Shown: positions 52,186 through 61,362, counted from the stretch's first letter. The stretch is DNA of 64,000 nucleotides from Phocaeicola faecalis (GCF_021730445.1 NZ_JADNRM010000013.1:47824-111823), one strand, 5' to 3'. Notes: a model not told the origin generated them from the letters alone. Made by a program: numbers and translations.

Positions 52186-52758
52186 ATGTTGAACATTGTA
52201 ATTTTCGGTGCTCCGGGTTCAGGTAAAGGTACTCAGAGTGAACGTATTGTAGAGAAATTCGGTATTAATCACATTTCAACAGGAGATGTGCTTCGTGCAG
52301 AAATCAAGAATGGTACAGAGCTGGGTAAAACTGCTAAAGGTTATATTGACCAGGGTCAGTTACTTCCTGATGAGCTGATTATCGACATTCTGGCTAGCAC
52401 ATTGGATGGTTTCAAGGATAGCAAAGGTGTTATTTTCGACGGTTTTCCCAGAACGATTGCTCAGGCAGAAGCGTTGAAGCAGATGTTGTCGGAACGCGGA
52501 CAGGAAGTTTCTATTATGTTGGATCTTGATGTTCCCGAAGACGAACTGATGACTCGCTTGATTAAACGTGGACAGGAGTCAGGCCGTGCAGACGATAATG
52601 AAGAGACAATCAAGAAACGCCTTACTGTTTACCATTCTCAGACAGCTCCGCTGATTGACTGGTATAAAAAGGAAGGTAAATACCAGCATATTAATGGCTT
52701 GGGTGATTTGGAGACAATTACGCAGGATATTTGTAAAGCTGTTGATGTAGTGAAGTAA
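52186..52758 (+). CDS. adk: Adenylate kinase
   Basis: Interconverts ATP + AMP and 2 ADP. 190 residues. P-loop GAPGSGKGTQSERI, the AMP site HISTGDVLRAEI, FDGFPRTIAQAEAL, and the LID/arginine region LIKRGQESGRADDNEETIKKRL are all visible. The LID is the short form without zinc Cys residues, consistent with the 190-residue size. A terminator follows. Confidence 0.96.
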   Translation: MLNIVIFGAPGSGKGTQSERIVEKFGINHISTGDVLRAEIKNGTELGKTAKGYIDQGQLLPDELIIDILASTLDGFKDSKGVIFDGFPRTIAQAEALKQMLSERGQEVSIMLDLDVPEDELMTRLIKRGQESGRADDNEETIKKRLTVYHSQTAPLIDWYKKEGKYQHINGLGDLETITQDICKAVDVVK

Positions 52759-52782
52759 GTTATATCTTATCGTATAGAATAA

Positions 52783-52829
52783 AAAGAGACTCAACAATAG
52801 ATTGAAAATATCTTTTGTTGAGCTTCTTT
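52783..52829 (+). terminator. Terminator after adk
   Basis: AAAGAGACTCAACA (52783-52796) pairs with TGTTGAGCTTCTTT (52816-52829), with one mismatch. Confidence 0.75.
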
Positions 52830-52857
52830 ATTTTATGAACCTTTAATTTAAATACGT

Positions 52858-53988
52858 ATGAAAACAAAATCATTGTTAGTGGAATTTTTCTTCTTGATAT
52901 TCCTCTCGAACACTCTATTCGCCCAACAAGATAAAAATATCCAGATTGCTTGCAAAAACTATTCCATAGAGTCTGCTGTGCACTTTATGGAAATGGCAGA
53001 AAAAGCGCAAAACGGCATATTGCCTGACGATGAAGCATGGAGGCAATTATTTGCTACGGAAGGTTACCATTGTTTCTTTTCGGCTTGTCGTGATTCATTA
53101 GAATGGCAACAAAATATAAGGACAGCGTTTCAAGTGGTGTTTGATAAGTCACAACAAGCCCGACTCGACAGTGTCGTTAGTCAACCTCTTAATGGAAACG
53201 GCCCTTTTCTGAATAACTTTATAGTGAATTTTAATTCTTTGAAGAATCGGCTTGATGTTCTGAATACCTTCATTCATGATACAGATTTCAGTATGCTGTT
53301 ACATAAAGCTCATGCAAAAGCTCTTCAATACTTACCCGCACGCATCAATGACCTGCATCCTACCTTTACAAAATTTTATTTTCTTTCTTGGGATTTTGAA
53401 GACCGAACATGGAGCAATGGCATTTATTTTGATTTAAATACTTGTTATGAAGATGGGGAAGAAGGTTTGATAAACGTTATGGCACACGAACTTCATCATC
53501 ATTATATGGGGGCTTTGCTGGAGGACCGGTTCAAAAAAGATCCCAAAGATGCAGCTCTTTGGGCAATTATTGTCAACCAGCAGGAAGGTACTGCCGACAT
53601 CATTAACAAGCAGAAAATGCCAGTTGAAAAAATGGGACTTTATGGGCCTATGATTGTAAAGATTTATAATGATGATTATAATGCTTCCCCTGAAGTATTA
53701 AAACAGCTTGACAATTTGACTTGCGATTACCTTGCCGGAAAAATTACCGAAAAACAATATAAAGAAGCTCGTCAGTGTGCCCATTTTGGTGGACATACTA
53801 CCGGAGATTTCATGGTCTTTCTTATCCGTGATCAATTGGGTTTGCAGGCTGCCATCGACTGTTTCTGTGATTTTCCTGCTTTTATCCGTCGTTACAATGA
53901 AGCGGCAGTTAAGGCAGATACGTATGTCTTTTCCGATACGTTTGTAGAGCATATAAATAAGGTGTGCCAAGAAATGGAAAAAGAATAA
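52858..53988 (+). CDS. Putative zinc-dependent peptidase (DUF5700-like)
   Basis: 376 residues with a cleavable signal (SNTLFAQQ). The zinc motif His210-Glu211-x-x-His214 lies in NVMAHELHHHYMG, and Glu243 in NQQEGTADIINK is a plausible third ligand, giving a gluzincin-like arrangement. The family resemblance is to DUF5700, described as putative zinc peptidases. The substrate is unknown and activity is inferred only from the motif. No convincing promoter box was seen; it lies between the adk terminator and the obg promoter. Confidence 0.78.
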   Translation: MKTKSLLVEFFFLIFLSNTLFAQQDKNIQIACKNYSIESAVHFMEMAEKAQNGILPDDEAWRQLFATEGYHCFFSACRDSLEWQQNIRTAFQVVFDKSQQARLDSVVSQPLNGNGPFLNNFIVNFNSLKNRLDVLNTFIHDTDFSMLLHKAHAKALQYLPARINDLHPTFTKFYFLSWDFEDRTWSNGIYFDLNTCYEDGEEGLINVMAHELHHHYMGALLEDRFKKDPKDAALWAIIVNQQEGTADIINKQKMPVEKMGLYGPMIVKIYNDDYNASPEVLKQLDNLTCDYLAGKITEKQYKEARQCAHFGGHTTGDFMVFLIRDQLGLQAAIDCFCDFPAFIRRYNEAAVKADTYVFSDTFVEHINKVCQEMEKE

Positions 53989-54009
53989 ATACTTGTTTCT
54001 GTTAAAAAA

Positions 54010-54041
54010 CTTGAGGAAATCGACTGAAATCACTATTTTTG
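54010..54041 (+). promoter_or_regulatory. Promoter of the obg cluster
   Basis: CTTG at 54010-54013 and TATTTTTG at 54034-54041 with a 20-base spacer, 29 bases before the obg start. Confidence 0.65.
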
Positions 54042-54069
54042 CACTCATTATCTCAAACTGTAGAAGAAA

Positions 54070-55248
54070 ATGGCTGAATCGAATTTTGTTGATTATGTGA
54101 AGATATATTGCCGTTCGGGAAAAGGCGGACGAGGCTCTACGCACATGCGTCGTGAAAAATACGTGCCCAATGGTGGCCCCGATGGTGGCGATGGTGGTAG
54201 AGGAGGTCATGTTATTTTGCGGGGTAACCGCAATTACTGGACATTGCTTCACTTGAAATATGACCGTCATGTGTTTGCCACTCACGGTGGAAACGGTTCT
54301 AAAAATAAGAGCTTTGGTAAGGATGGTGAAGACAAAACCATTGAAGTGCCTTGTGGTACAGTGGTTTACAATGCCGAGACCGGTGAGTATATTTGCGATA
54401 TTACTGAAGACGGACAAGAAGTTGTTTTGCTGAAAGGCGGGCGAGGAGGTCTGGGCAACTGGCATTTCCGCACAGCTACCCGTCAAGCGCCGCGTTTTGC
54501 ACAGCCGGGAGAACCGATGCAGGAACTTACGGTCATTCTTGAATTAAAATTATTGGCGGATGTCGGTTTGGTAGGTTTTCCGAATGCAGGTAAATCGACA
54601 TTGCTTTCCACTGTGTCGGCTGCACGTCCCAAGATTGCCAATTACCCCTTTACTACGCTTGAACCCAATTTGGGTATTGTGTCTTATCGCGAAGGAAAAT
54701 CTTTCGTTATGGCAGATATTCCCGGTATTATTGAGGGAGCCAGTGAAGGTAAAGGGTTGGGACTTCGCTTCTTGCGACACATTGAGCGTAACTCGTTATT
54801 GCTTTTCATGGTGCCCGGAGATACAGACGATATCCGCAAAGAATATGATATATTGCTGAATGAGTTGGCTACCTTCAATCCCGAGATGCTGGACAAGCAA
54901 CGTGTATTGGCTATCACCAAATCCGATATGCTGGATGAGGAGTTGATTAATATGCTTGAACCGACCCTTCCCGATAACGTTCCTCATATCTTTATATCTT
55001 CTGTCACAGGCATGGGTATCCAACAACTGAAGGATATGCTGTGGACAGAACTGAATAAGGACAGTAACCGCTTGGAAGGTGTTCGTACCGAAACGATTGT
55101 CCATCGTGCCAAAGATGTGGCCAAACTGCAAGAAGAGTTAAAGGCTATGGGTGAAGACGAAGACTTTGAGTTCGAATATGAAGACGATGACGATGATGAC
55201 TTTGACTATGAATATGAGGAAGAAGACTGGGACGAAGAAGAGAAATGA
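54070..55248 (+). CDS. obgE: Obg-family GTPase (ribosome assembly)
   Basis: A cytoplasmic GTPase linked to large-subunit assembly and stress control. 392 residues. The glycine-rich Obg fold spans about 1-160 ([38 protein letters not shown]). The G domain carries G1 [10 protein letters not shown]2 [10 protein letters not shown]3 [10 protein letters not shown]4 TKSD and G5 SSVTG. The C-terminal tail is extremely acidic (Asp/Glu/Tyr run at about 355-392), longer than in E. coli. It is the first gene of a five-gene cluster and overlaps the next gene by 4 bases. Confidence 0.97.
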   Translation: MAESNFVDYVKIYCRSGKGGRGSTHMRREKYVPNGGPDGGDGGRGGHVILRGNRNYWTLLHLKYDRHVFATHGGNGSKNKSFGKDGEDKTIEVPCGTVVYNAETGEYICDITEDGQEVVLLKGGRGGLGNWHFRTATRQAPRFAQPGEPMQELTVILELKLLADVGLVGFPNAGKSTLLSTVSAARPKIANYPFTTLEPNLGIVSYREGKSFVMADIPGIIEGASEGKGLGLRFLRHIERNSLLLFMVPGDTDDIRKEYDILLNELATFNPEMLDKQRVLAITKSDMLDEELINMLEPTLPDNVPHIFISSVTGMGIQQLKDMLWTELNKDSNRLEGVRTETIVHRAKDVAKLQEELKAMGEDEDFEFEYEDDDDDDFDYEYEEEDWDEEEK

Positions 55249-56039
55249 AACGGCTGACATCAGATAATAAAATGTTGGGATATGAGCTGATGAAGGCATA
55301 TCCCAACATTTCTTGTTTTTCTACTACACGCCATGGAGGGTGTAGTGAGGGTAATTATGCCTCTTTTAATTGCACCGGATACTGTGGGGATGAGGCAGGA
55401 CATGTGCAGAGGAATCGTGACATATTGTGTGAACTTTTGCCACAGAAGCCTTTAAAATTAATCATTCCTCATCAAACGCATAGCACCAATATCTGTGTAA
55501 TTGATGATACTTGTATCGGAATGTACGGAAAGGAGGCGTTGGAAGATATTGATGCTGTCGTAACGCAACTTCCCGGCTATTGCCTTTGCATTTCGACAGC
55601 CGATTGCATCCCTGTGTTGCTTTATGACTCGACAAAAAAGGTTATTGCTGCTGTCCATGCCGGTTGGCGAGGCACGGTGGGCAAGATTGTGGCAAAAACT
55701 CTTGCGACAATGAAGGAGCGGTATGCTTCGGAAGGGCAGGACATAAAGGCTTGTATCGGTCCGGGCATCTCACTTGCCGCTTTTGAAGTAGGCGATGAGG
55801 TGTATGAGGCCTTTTGTGCTGCCGGTTTTGATATGCAGCGCATCGCCCGTAAAGAAGAAAAATGGCATCTTGATTTGTGGGAAGCCAACCGTTTGCAGTT
55901 GCTTGACCACGGTGTAAAAGAGGAGGCTATAGAGGTAGCGGGTATTTGTACCTATCAAAATTACCGCGATTTCTTTTCAGCCCGTCGCCTAGGGATTCAC
56001 TCCGGGCGAATTTTATCGGGCATCATGTTGCATCGCTGA
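55245..56039 (+). CDS. pgeF: PgeF/YfiH-family purine nucleoside phosphorylase (laccase-domain)
   Basis: 264 residues. The family signature is visible: [59 protein letters not shown] and [18 protein letters not shown], giving the His-Cys-His zinc site. Relatives were first called polyphenol oxidases or multicopper-like proteins; characterised members act on adenosine/inosine or correct errors in peptidoglycan precursors. It starts within the obg stop (ATGA), so it is translationally coupled. Confidence 0.9.
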   Translation: MKRLTSDNKMLGYELMKAYPNISCFSTTRHGGCSEGNYASFNCTGYCGDEAGHVQRNRDILCELLPQKPLKLIIPHQTHSTNICVIDDTCIGMYGKEALEDIDAVVTQLPGYCLCISTADCIPVLLYDSTKKVIAAVHAGWRGTVGKIVAKTLATMKERYASEGQDIKACIGPGISLAAFEVGDEVYEAFCAAGFDMQRIARKEEKWHLDLWEANRLQLLDHGVKEEAIEVAGICTYQNYRDFFSARRLGIHSGRILSGIMLHR

Positions 56040-56075
56040 TATGGCAGAAGATTGAAATCTAAAAGAAAATGGATT

Positions 56076-56735
56076 ATGAAAATAGAAGTATCATCTGAAA
56101 TAAGAACAGCTTGTCCGGCTTTTGCCGGAGTTGCCATCTCTGCTAAAGTGGTGAATACGGCATACAATGAAGAACTGTGGCAGAAGATAAATGAGTTTAC
56201 TGTCCGTTATCGTGAAATGTACACGACGGATTCCATCAAGGATATGACGACTATCCATGCCACCCGCGAGGCTTACAAGAAGTGTGGCAAAGATCCCAGC
56301 CGCTATCGTCCTTCAGGAGAAGCGCTATGTCGCAGGATACTTCGCGGACTCGCACTATATCAGATAGATACATTGGTAGACCTTATTAATTTGGTATCTA
56401 TTCGTTTTGGCTATTCTATTGGAGGTTTTGATGCGGATAAGATAGTCGGCGATACCCTTATTCTGGGCATCGGTAAGGCCGGAGAACCCTATGAGGGCAT
56501 TGGACGTGGAGAACTGAACATAGAGGGGATGCCTGTTTATCGTGATGCTGCCGGTGGAATCGGGACACCCACCAGTGATAACGAACGTACAAAACTAGAA
56601 TTGGGTACAACTCATTTGCTTACCATTATTAATGGTTATAGCGGGAAGGAAGGACTTCGGGATGCTGCCGACTATATGGTTGAGTTGCTAAAAGAATTTG
56701 CATCGGCAGAAGATATCGAACAGATTGAATTTTAA
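56076..56735 (+). CDS. B3/B4 domain protein (PheT-like tRNA-binding domain)
   Basis: 219 residues from ATG 56076; the frame opens earlier with TTG 56052. The sequence (ACPAFAGVAISAKVV..., TTIHATREAYKKCGKDPSRYRPSGEALCRRILRG, VDLINLVSIRFGYSIGGFD and TTHLLTIINGYSG) matches the free-standing B3/B4 domains related to the editing domain of phenylalanyl-tRNA synthetase beta. The function is not proven; tRNA quality control is a reasonable guess. It sits in the obg cluster, 15 bases before the M23 gene. Confidence 0.87.
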   Translation: MKIEVSSEIRTACPAFAGVAISAKVVNTAYNEELWQKINEFTVRYREMYTTDSIKDMTTIHATREAYKKCGKDPSRYRPSGEALCRRILRGLALYQIDTLVDLINLVSIRFGYSIGGFDADKIVGDTLILGIGKAGEPYEGIGRGELNIEGMPVYRDAAGGIGTPTSDNERTKLELGTTHLLTIINGYSGKEGLRDAADYMVELLKEFASAEDIEQIEF

Positions 56736-56750
56736 ATACTAAAATAAACC

Positions 56751-57374
56751 ATGAAAAGAGGCGCATTCATCCTACTATTATTCATCCTAACCATTGCGGC
56801 TTGGGGAGGGGAGCCTGCAAAGAACTTTACTGCTATGGAAATTAACCATATACGCGTAAAGACACCGGGTTTGTTCTCTGGGCGGAAAAGCATTAGTCTC
56901 CATTTGGACAGCCTGCAAGGAAGTGAATTCTGCTTTCCGCTTCCGGGTGGGAAGGTCATTTCTTCTTACGGAGGACGTCGCGGTCACAGTGGAACTGATA
57001 TCAAGACAAAAGCGAATGACACGATTCGGTGCATATTCGATGGGGTTGTAAGAATGGCAAAACCCTATGCGGCTTATGGAAATGTGATTGTAGTGCGCCA
57101 TGCCAACGGATTGGAAAGTATTTATAGTCATAACGCAAAGAATCTGGTGAAATCGGGAGACGTAGTAAAAGTCGGAACACCTCTTGCTCTTACCGGCAGA
57201 ACAGGGAGAGCCACCACGGAACATCTTCATCTGGAGTTTCGGATAGACGGCCAACACTTTAATCCCAATCTTGTTCTTGATTTAAAAGAACGTACCTTGC
57301 GTAAAGATGAACTCATCTGTACAAAGCTCGGCAACAGAATAACGGTAAAACCTAAATTGATAAATAAACAATAA
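56751..57374 (+). CDS. M23-family metallopeptidase (LytM-type)
   Basis: 207 residues with an N-terminal signal or membrane segment. The peptidoglycan-peptidase zinc ligands are present: His79 and Asp83 in GHSGTD, and His158/His160 in TEHLHLEF, so the active site looks complete rather than degenerate. The GRTGRATTEHLHLEFRIDG block is typical. It probably cleaves peptidoglycan cross-links in the periplasm. Its stop is 4 bases before the next small gene. Confidence 0.92.
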   Translation: MKRGAFILLLFILTIAAWGGEPAKNFTAMEINHIRVKTPGLFSGRKSISLHLDSLQGSEFCFPLPGGKVISSYGGRRGHSGTDIKTKANDTIRCIFDGVVRMAKPYAAYGNVIVVRHANGLESIYSHNAKNLVKSGDVVKVGTPLALTGRTGRATTEHLHLEFRIDGQHFNPNLVLDLKERTLRKDELICTKLGNRITVKPKLINKQ

Positions 57375-57378
57375 GACG

Positions 57379-57570
57379 ATGGACATAGAAAAAGCAATTA
57401 CCGATGGAATCGTTTTCAAAGGCGGAAAGTCGCCCAATGGAAAGAATGAAGAAAAAGTGAAAACGAAGGCGAAGAAGAAAAGTTATATCACCGGACTTCA
57501 TGGTTCGGGCTCGGCCAAGATGAAAGCAGATATTCGTAAGAAACGTGCCAATCGCCATAAGGGGAAGTAA
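57379..57570 (+). CDS. Small basic protein of unknown function
   Basis: 63 residues, very rich in Lys (MDIEKAITDGIVFKGGK...KTKAKKKSYITGLHGSGSAKMKADIRKKRANRHKGK). It begins 4 bases after the M23 stop, so it is very likely translated from the same message. The composition suggests binding to RNA or DNA, perhaps the ribosome given obg in the same cluster, but I recognise no family. A terminator-type repeat follows. Confidence 0.72.
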   Translation: MDIEKAITDGIVFKGGKSPNGKNEEKVKTKAKKKSYITGLHGSGSAKMKADIRKKRANRHKGK

Positions 57571-57599
57571 AATAGTTAGCGTCTTGTTAATTATTAGAT

Positions 57600-57673
57600 G
57601 TTACAGATTGTAACTATAACATTTAAAAGGGCCGTATCAAACTCCGTTTTGAGTAATGATACGCCCCTTTCAT
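57600..57673 (+). terminator. Repeated palindrome-plus-hairpin unit (copy 2), end of the obg cluster
   Basis: GTTACAGATTGTAAC (57600-57614) is identical to copy 1 at 12858-12872. The hairpin pairs AAAGGGCCGTATCA (57626-57639) with TGATACGCCCCTTT (57657-57670), 13 of 14 positions. It lies between the small basic protein and the convergent AICAR transformylase. Confidence 0.75.
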
Positions 57674-57727
57674 TAGCCTTTCCGGATGTTCAAGGGAAAC
57701 TCTTCCGACCGGCTTTTCGATAAATTA

Positions 57728-58903
57728 TTAATGGTGGAACAAGCGGACACCTGTAAATGCCATGGTAATTCCATATTTGTCACAAGTATCGATAACATGA
57801 TCATCGCGTACGGAACCTCCGGCCTGTGCAATGTACTCCACTCCGCTTTTATGCGCGCGTTCTATGTTGTCGCCAAATGGGAAGAAAGCGTCCGAACCCA
57901 GTGAAACTCCTTTCATTGTATCCAGCCATGCGCGTTTTTCTTCACGCGTCAGTACTTCAGGTTTTTCGGTAAAGAATTGTTGCCAAACTCCGTCAGCCAA
58001 TACGTCATCGTGGTCTTCGCTGATATACACATCAATAGTATTATCACGGTCGGCACGGCGGATTTTCTCTACCCATGGCAGATTCATTACTTTCGGGTGT
58101 TGGCGCAGATACCAGATGTCAGCCTTGTTGCCTGCCAGTCGGGTGCAATGGATACGGCTTTGCTGTCCGGCACCGATACCGATAGCTTGACCGTCTTTCA
58201 CATAACACACAGAATTACTTTGTGTATATTTTAAGGTGATAAGGGCGATAATCAGGTCGCGTTTAGCCTCTTCCGTGAAGTGTTGGCTCTTTGTCGGAAT
58301 ATTAGTCAGCAAGCTTTCGTCCAGTTTGATTTCGTTACGTCCTTGTTCAAAAGTAATACCAAACACATCCTTGTGCTCAATGGGAGCAGGACGGTAAGAC
58401 GGGTCAATCTTGATGACGTTATAAGTACCTTTACGTTTGTTTTTCAAGATTTCGAGCGCTTTAGGCGTATAGTCGGGAGCAATGACACCATCCGATACTT
58501 CACGGTTGATGAGCCGTGCGGTTGCTTCGTCGCATGTATCACTTAAAGCAATGAAATCTCCGTAAGAAGACATACGGTCGGCGCCTCGTGCACGCGCGTA
58601 TGCTGTTGCCAATGGGGTGAGAGGAAGGTCGTCTACAAAATAAATTTTCTTCAGTGTTTCACTCATTTCTATTCCGACAGCAGCTCCGGCGGGGCTGACG
58701 TGTTTGAAAGATGCAGCCGAAGGTAGTCCGGTGGCTTCTTTGAGTTCCTTTACTAACTGCCAGCTATTGAATGCATCCAGAAAATTAATATATCCGGGGC
58801 GTCCGTTCAATACTTCGATGGGCAATTCTCCTTCTTGCATAAAGATGCGTGACGGCTTTTGATTGGGATTGCAGCCATACTTTAATTCTAATTCTTTTGC
58901 CAT
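57728..58903 (-). CDS. Stand-alone AICAR formyltransferase
   Basis: 391 residues corresponding to the formyltransferase part of PurH without the IMP cyclohydrolase domain. It would transfer a formyl group from 10-formyltetrahydrofolate to AICAR in purine synthesis. Typical blocks are LKYGCNPNQKPSRIF, SFKHVSPAGAAVG, TYARARGADRMSSYGDF, and KYTQSNSVCYVKDGQAIGIGAGQQSRIHCTRLAG. The N-terminal methionine begins right at the transferase fold, so the short form is not a truncation artefact. A minus-strand TATCTTTG at 58949-58942 lies upstream. Confidence 0.93.
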   Translation of the reverse strand: MAKELELKYGCNPNQKPSRIFMQEGELPIEVLNGRPGYINFLDAFNSWQLVKELKEATGLPSAASFKHVSPAGAAVGIEMSETLKKIYFVDDLPLTPLATAYARARGADRMSSYGDFIALSDTCDEATARLINREVSDGVIAPDYTPKALEILKNKRKGTYNVIKIDPSYRPAPIEHKDVFGITFEQGRNEIKLDESLLTNIPTKSQHFTEEAKRDLIIALITLKYTQSNSVCYVKDGQAIGIGAGQQSRIHCTRLAGNKADIWYLRQHPKVMNLPWVEKIRRADRDNTIDVYISEDHDDVLADGVWQQFFTEKPEVLTREEKRAWLDTMKGVSLGSDAFFPFGDNIERAHKSGVEYIAQAGGSVRDDHVIDTCDKYGITMAFTGVRLFHH

Positions 58904-58941
58904 AATTTTATGTATTTCAGTCTATTGAATTTTCATTTGGA

Positions 58942-58998
58942 CAAAGATAAAGTTTTTTGAAGAAAAAAATTGCTTTTAATAAAACTTTCGTATCTTTG
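58942..58998. promoter_or_regulatory. Divergent promoters, AICAR transformylase / TPR regulator
   Basis: Minus strand TATCTTTG at 58949-58942; plus strand ATTG at 58969-58972 and TATCTTTG at 58991-58998. The plus -7 box ends 6 bases before the regulator start at 59005, leaving almost no leader. Confidence 0.65.
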
Positions 58999-59004
58999 CC
59001 CCTG

Positions 59005-60864
59005 ATGAAAGCACATTTAGTTTTCATATTATTTATTGGGGTAAGTCTGTCATTGGGGTGTTCGCGCCACCGGCCTTATCCGCTTTTCATGGAGCAAGCC
59101 CAAAGCTGCATGGAAACAGCTCCCGACAGCGCCCTGCATTACCTTTCTTTACTGAAAGACAGCATCCGGCGTGAACCCGAAGAAACGCAAATGTACTATC
59201 ATTTGCTCACCATCAAGGCAAAAGACAAATTATATACCCGCCATACCTCCGATTCGCTTATCAATCTTATTGTGAAATTCTATAATAAGTATGGCGATAA
59301 GAACAAACAGATAGAGGCATACTATTATCAAGGCAGTGTATATCGCGACATGAATGATGCCCCGAGTGCTTTGGACGCCTTTCATGAAGTGATTAGCCGG
59401 AGCAAGGAACTGTCGTCTGCCGGCAAGAAGCAATCCGCCGATTTAATGGCACGAACCTATAATCAAATGGGAACCTTGTTTGCTTATCAAGGGCTTTACG
59501 ATGAATCATTGCAGGCCAACAGAGAATCGGTAAACTGTTATCTGGCACAAGGAAAAAAAGGCAAAATCTCCTATGCATTAAGAGATATTGCGCGCATGTA
59601 TGATGCCAAGCATCAAAAAGACAGCGCGCTTCATTATTATCAAAAAGCATACCGCACTGCATTGTCCGTTCACAGTCCTCATAAAGCATACGTTATTTTA
59701 GGAGAATTAGGCAGCTTTTATTATTATAACTTGACAAAAGCCGATTCCGCCAAACAAATGCTTATTACCGCCCTCAAGCATCAACCAGGCATGGCAAACG
59801 CCCTATTGGTGTTAGGCGATGTCTATCGGGGTGAAAACCGATGGGACTCCGCCTGTTATTACCTGCATCAAGCCATTGAATATGGTGATATTTACAAACA
59901 GCATAGTGCCTACCGACATTTATCATCCATTGAGATTCAAAAACACAATTATCCTCAAGCCATAACCTATATCCAGCGGGCTCAACTGTTGGCAGACTCC
60001 ATTAAGGAGATTACCCGAACAGAAGCGATTGCCCAAATAAACTCATTGTATAATTATCAACATATTCAAAAAGAGAACTATACACTCCTACTGAAAAATG
60101 AAAAGAAGAATGCTCTCTCTTGGATACTTGGCTGTATATCCCTAGCCGTCACGGGGGTAGCTGTCGGCATCTATTTCTATTACCGAAAGAAAGTACAAGC
60201 TACTCGCTTACAAACGTACAAGTATAGAAAACTACAAGAAGAACAAGAAGCAATGAGCATGAAAGCCCATGAAGAAAACATCCGCAAAATAAAAGAATTA
60301 GAGCAAAAACAAAGAGAAACAGAACCACGAGTAAAAGAATTAGAGCAAAAATCAGTCAAGCAAGAAAGAGAAATAGCAGAAAAGAATACACTATTGAATG
60401 CGCAAAAGGAAGAATTAGAGCAAGCAAAAGCCCAGCAAGACTTGCTCCTTGCTCAAAAAGAGCAACTGGAAGCTAAAAACCAAGAAATTATCGCCAGCCT
60501 AAAAACACAAAGAGTTTTACAAGACTCCCTGCGTCAGACTTCCATCTATCATTTTTTTCATCAGGCATGTACCAAGGCAGACAGCAAAATAACTGAAGAG
60601 AAGTGGTCAGAGCTACAAAAAGAGGTTGATACTGCCTATCCCAACTTCAGCAAATGTCTATATGAGTTATATCCCAAATTATCAGTCGTCGAACTGCAAA
60701 TATGCTATCTAATGAAGATTTCAATTCCACCAACCCATATTGCCATTTTCACCAATCGCACCAAAGCTGCCATAAGTAACGCTCGCATCCGCCTTGCAAA
60801 GAGACTACTGGGAGAACAAAACTCTACCGAAAAACTGGATACTTTTATCTCTGATTTACAGTAG
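59005..60864 (+). CDS. Membrane-anchored TPR regulator with C-terminal helix-turn-helix
   Basis: 619 residues. The signal or lipoprotein start MKAHLVFILFIGVSLSLGC is followed by about ten TPR-like helical pairs (about 30-360; for example LMARTYNQMGTLFAYQGLYDESLQANRES and YALRDIARMYDAKHQKDSALHYYQKAYRTA). A membrane helix at about 372-395 (WILGCISLAVTGVAVGIYFYY) leads to a long Glu/Lys/Gln coiled coil (about 400-510). The C-terminal KLSVVELQICYLMKISIPPTHIAIFTNRTKAAISNARIRLAKRLLG resembles a LuxR-type DNA-binding helix-turn-helix. Such one-protein sensors are common in Bacteroides. It stands directly upstream of the peptide locus and its GTGTACT repeats, so it probably controls that locus. Confidence 0.85.
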   Translation: MKAHLVFILFIGVSLSLGCSRHRPYPLFMEQAQSCMETAPDSALHYLSLLKDSIRREPEETQMYYHLLTIKAKDKLYTRHTSDSLINLIVKFYNKYGDKNKQIEAYYYQGSVYRDMNDAPSALDAFHEVISRSKELSSAGKKQSADLMARTYNQMGTLFAYQGLYDESLQANRESVNCYLAQGKKGKISYALRDIARMYDAKHQKDSALHYYQKAYRTALSVHSPHKAYVILGELGSFYYYNLTKADSAKQMLITALKHQPGMANALLVLGDVYRGENRWDSACYYLHQAIEYGDIYKQHSAYRHLSSIEIQKHNYPQAITYIQRAQLLADSIKEITRTEAIAQINSLYNYQHIQKENYTLLLKNEKKNALSWILGCISLAVTGVAVGIYFYYRKKVQATRLQTYKYRKLQEEQEAMSMKAHEENIRKIKELEQKQRETEPRVKELEQKSVKQEREIAEKNTLLNAQKEELEQAKAQQDLLLAQKEQLEAKNQEIIASLKTQRVLQDSLRQTSIYHFFHQACTKADSKITEEKWSELQKEVDTAYPNFSKCLYELYPKLSVVELQICYLMKISIPPTHIAIFTNRTKAAISNARIRLAKRLLGEQNSTEKLDTFISDLQ

Positions 60865-60877
60865 ATTATAACCTGTA

Positions 60878-60936
60878 GTGTACTAATTGTGTACTTTAGA
60901 AAGTACAAGAAGTCATCTGTGTACTAAAAGTGTACT
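60878..60936 (+). repeat. GTGTACT direct-repeat array (probable operator)
   Basis: GTGTACT occurs four times, at 60878-60884, 60889-60895, 60919-60925 and 60930-60936. Each pair has the same 11-base period, and the pairs are 41 bases apart, close to four helical turns. The array ends just upstream of a TTTG at 60941-60944 and a CATATTTG at 60968-60975 before the gene at 61003. This is the layout of an activator-binding site. Confidence 0.75.
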
Positions 60937-61002
60937 AGTTTTTGATGATACATTAAAATCTTTTTTTCATATTTGCCTAAACTTTAAAACGAAATGCAAA
61001 AT

Positions 61003-61362
61003 ATGAAAAACGCAGTATTAGTATTAGCAGCTTTTCTTCTTCTCTTTCCATATAAGTTAATGGCGGAGAATAAAGTAATCTCTATTGAAGATGGATGGAA
61101 TATTGAAAATGATCGTTCTATTTCATTTGTCCCTCAACTATCCATAGACGGACAGAACATCTATATCTATTCCGAAAAGGAATTAAATGATTTGGAAGTG
61201 ATAATAAAAGACTCTTTGGGCAATGTTATTTATTATAATGTTACTACCATCCCCGAATGCACTACCTATTCCATTGACATTACGGACTTTGGAAAAGGAG
61301 ATTACACTATACAAATGATAGAAGCAAGCAATTACCTTATTGGCTCTATTCATATAGAATAA
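61003..61362 (+). CDS. Small secreted DUF3244-like protein
   Basis: About 119 residues (ATG 61003; an ATG at 60994 adds three). A signal peptide (MKNAVLVLAAFLLLFPYKLMAE) is followed by a compact beta-rich domain (SISFVPQLSIDGQNIYIYSEKELNDLEVIIKDSLGNVIYYNVTTIPECTTYSIDITDFGKGDYTIQMIEASNYLIGSIHIE). The YSIDIT...GDYTIQM end matches the DUF3244/T9SS-tail-like Ig folds of Bacteroidota, though there is no clear secretion tail. Its role in the peptide locus is unknown. It follows the GTGTACT array. Confidence 0.75.
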   Translation: MKNAVLVLAAFLLLFPYKLMAENKVISIEDGWNIENDRSISFVPQLSIDGQNIYIYSEKELNDLEVIIKDSLGNVIYYNVTTIPECTTYSIDITDFGKGDYTIQMIEASNYLIGSIHIE

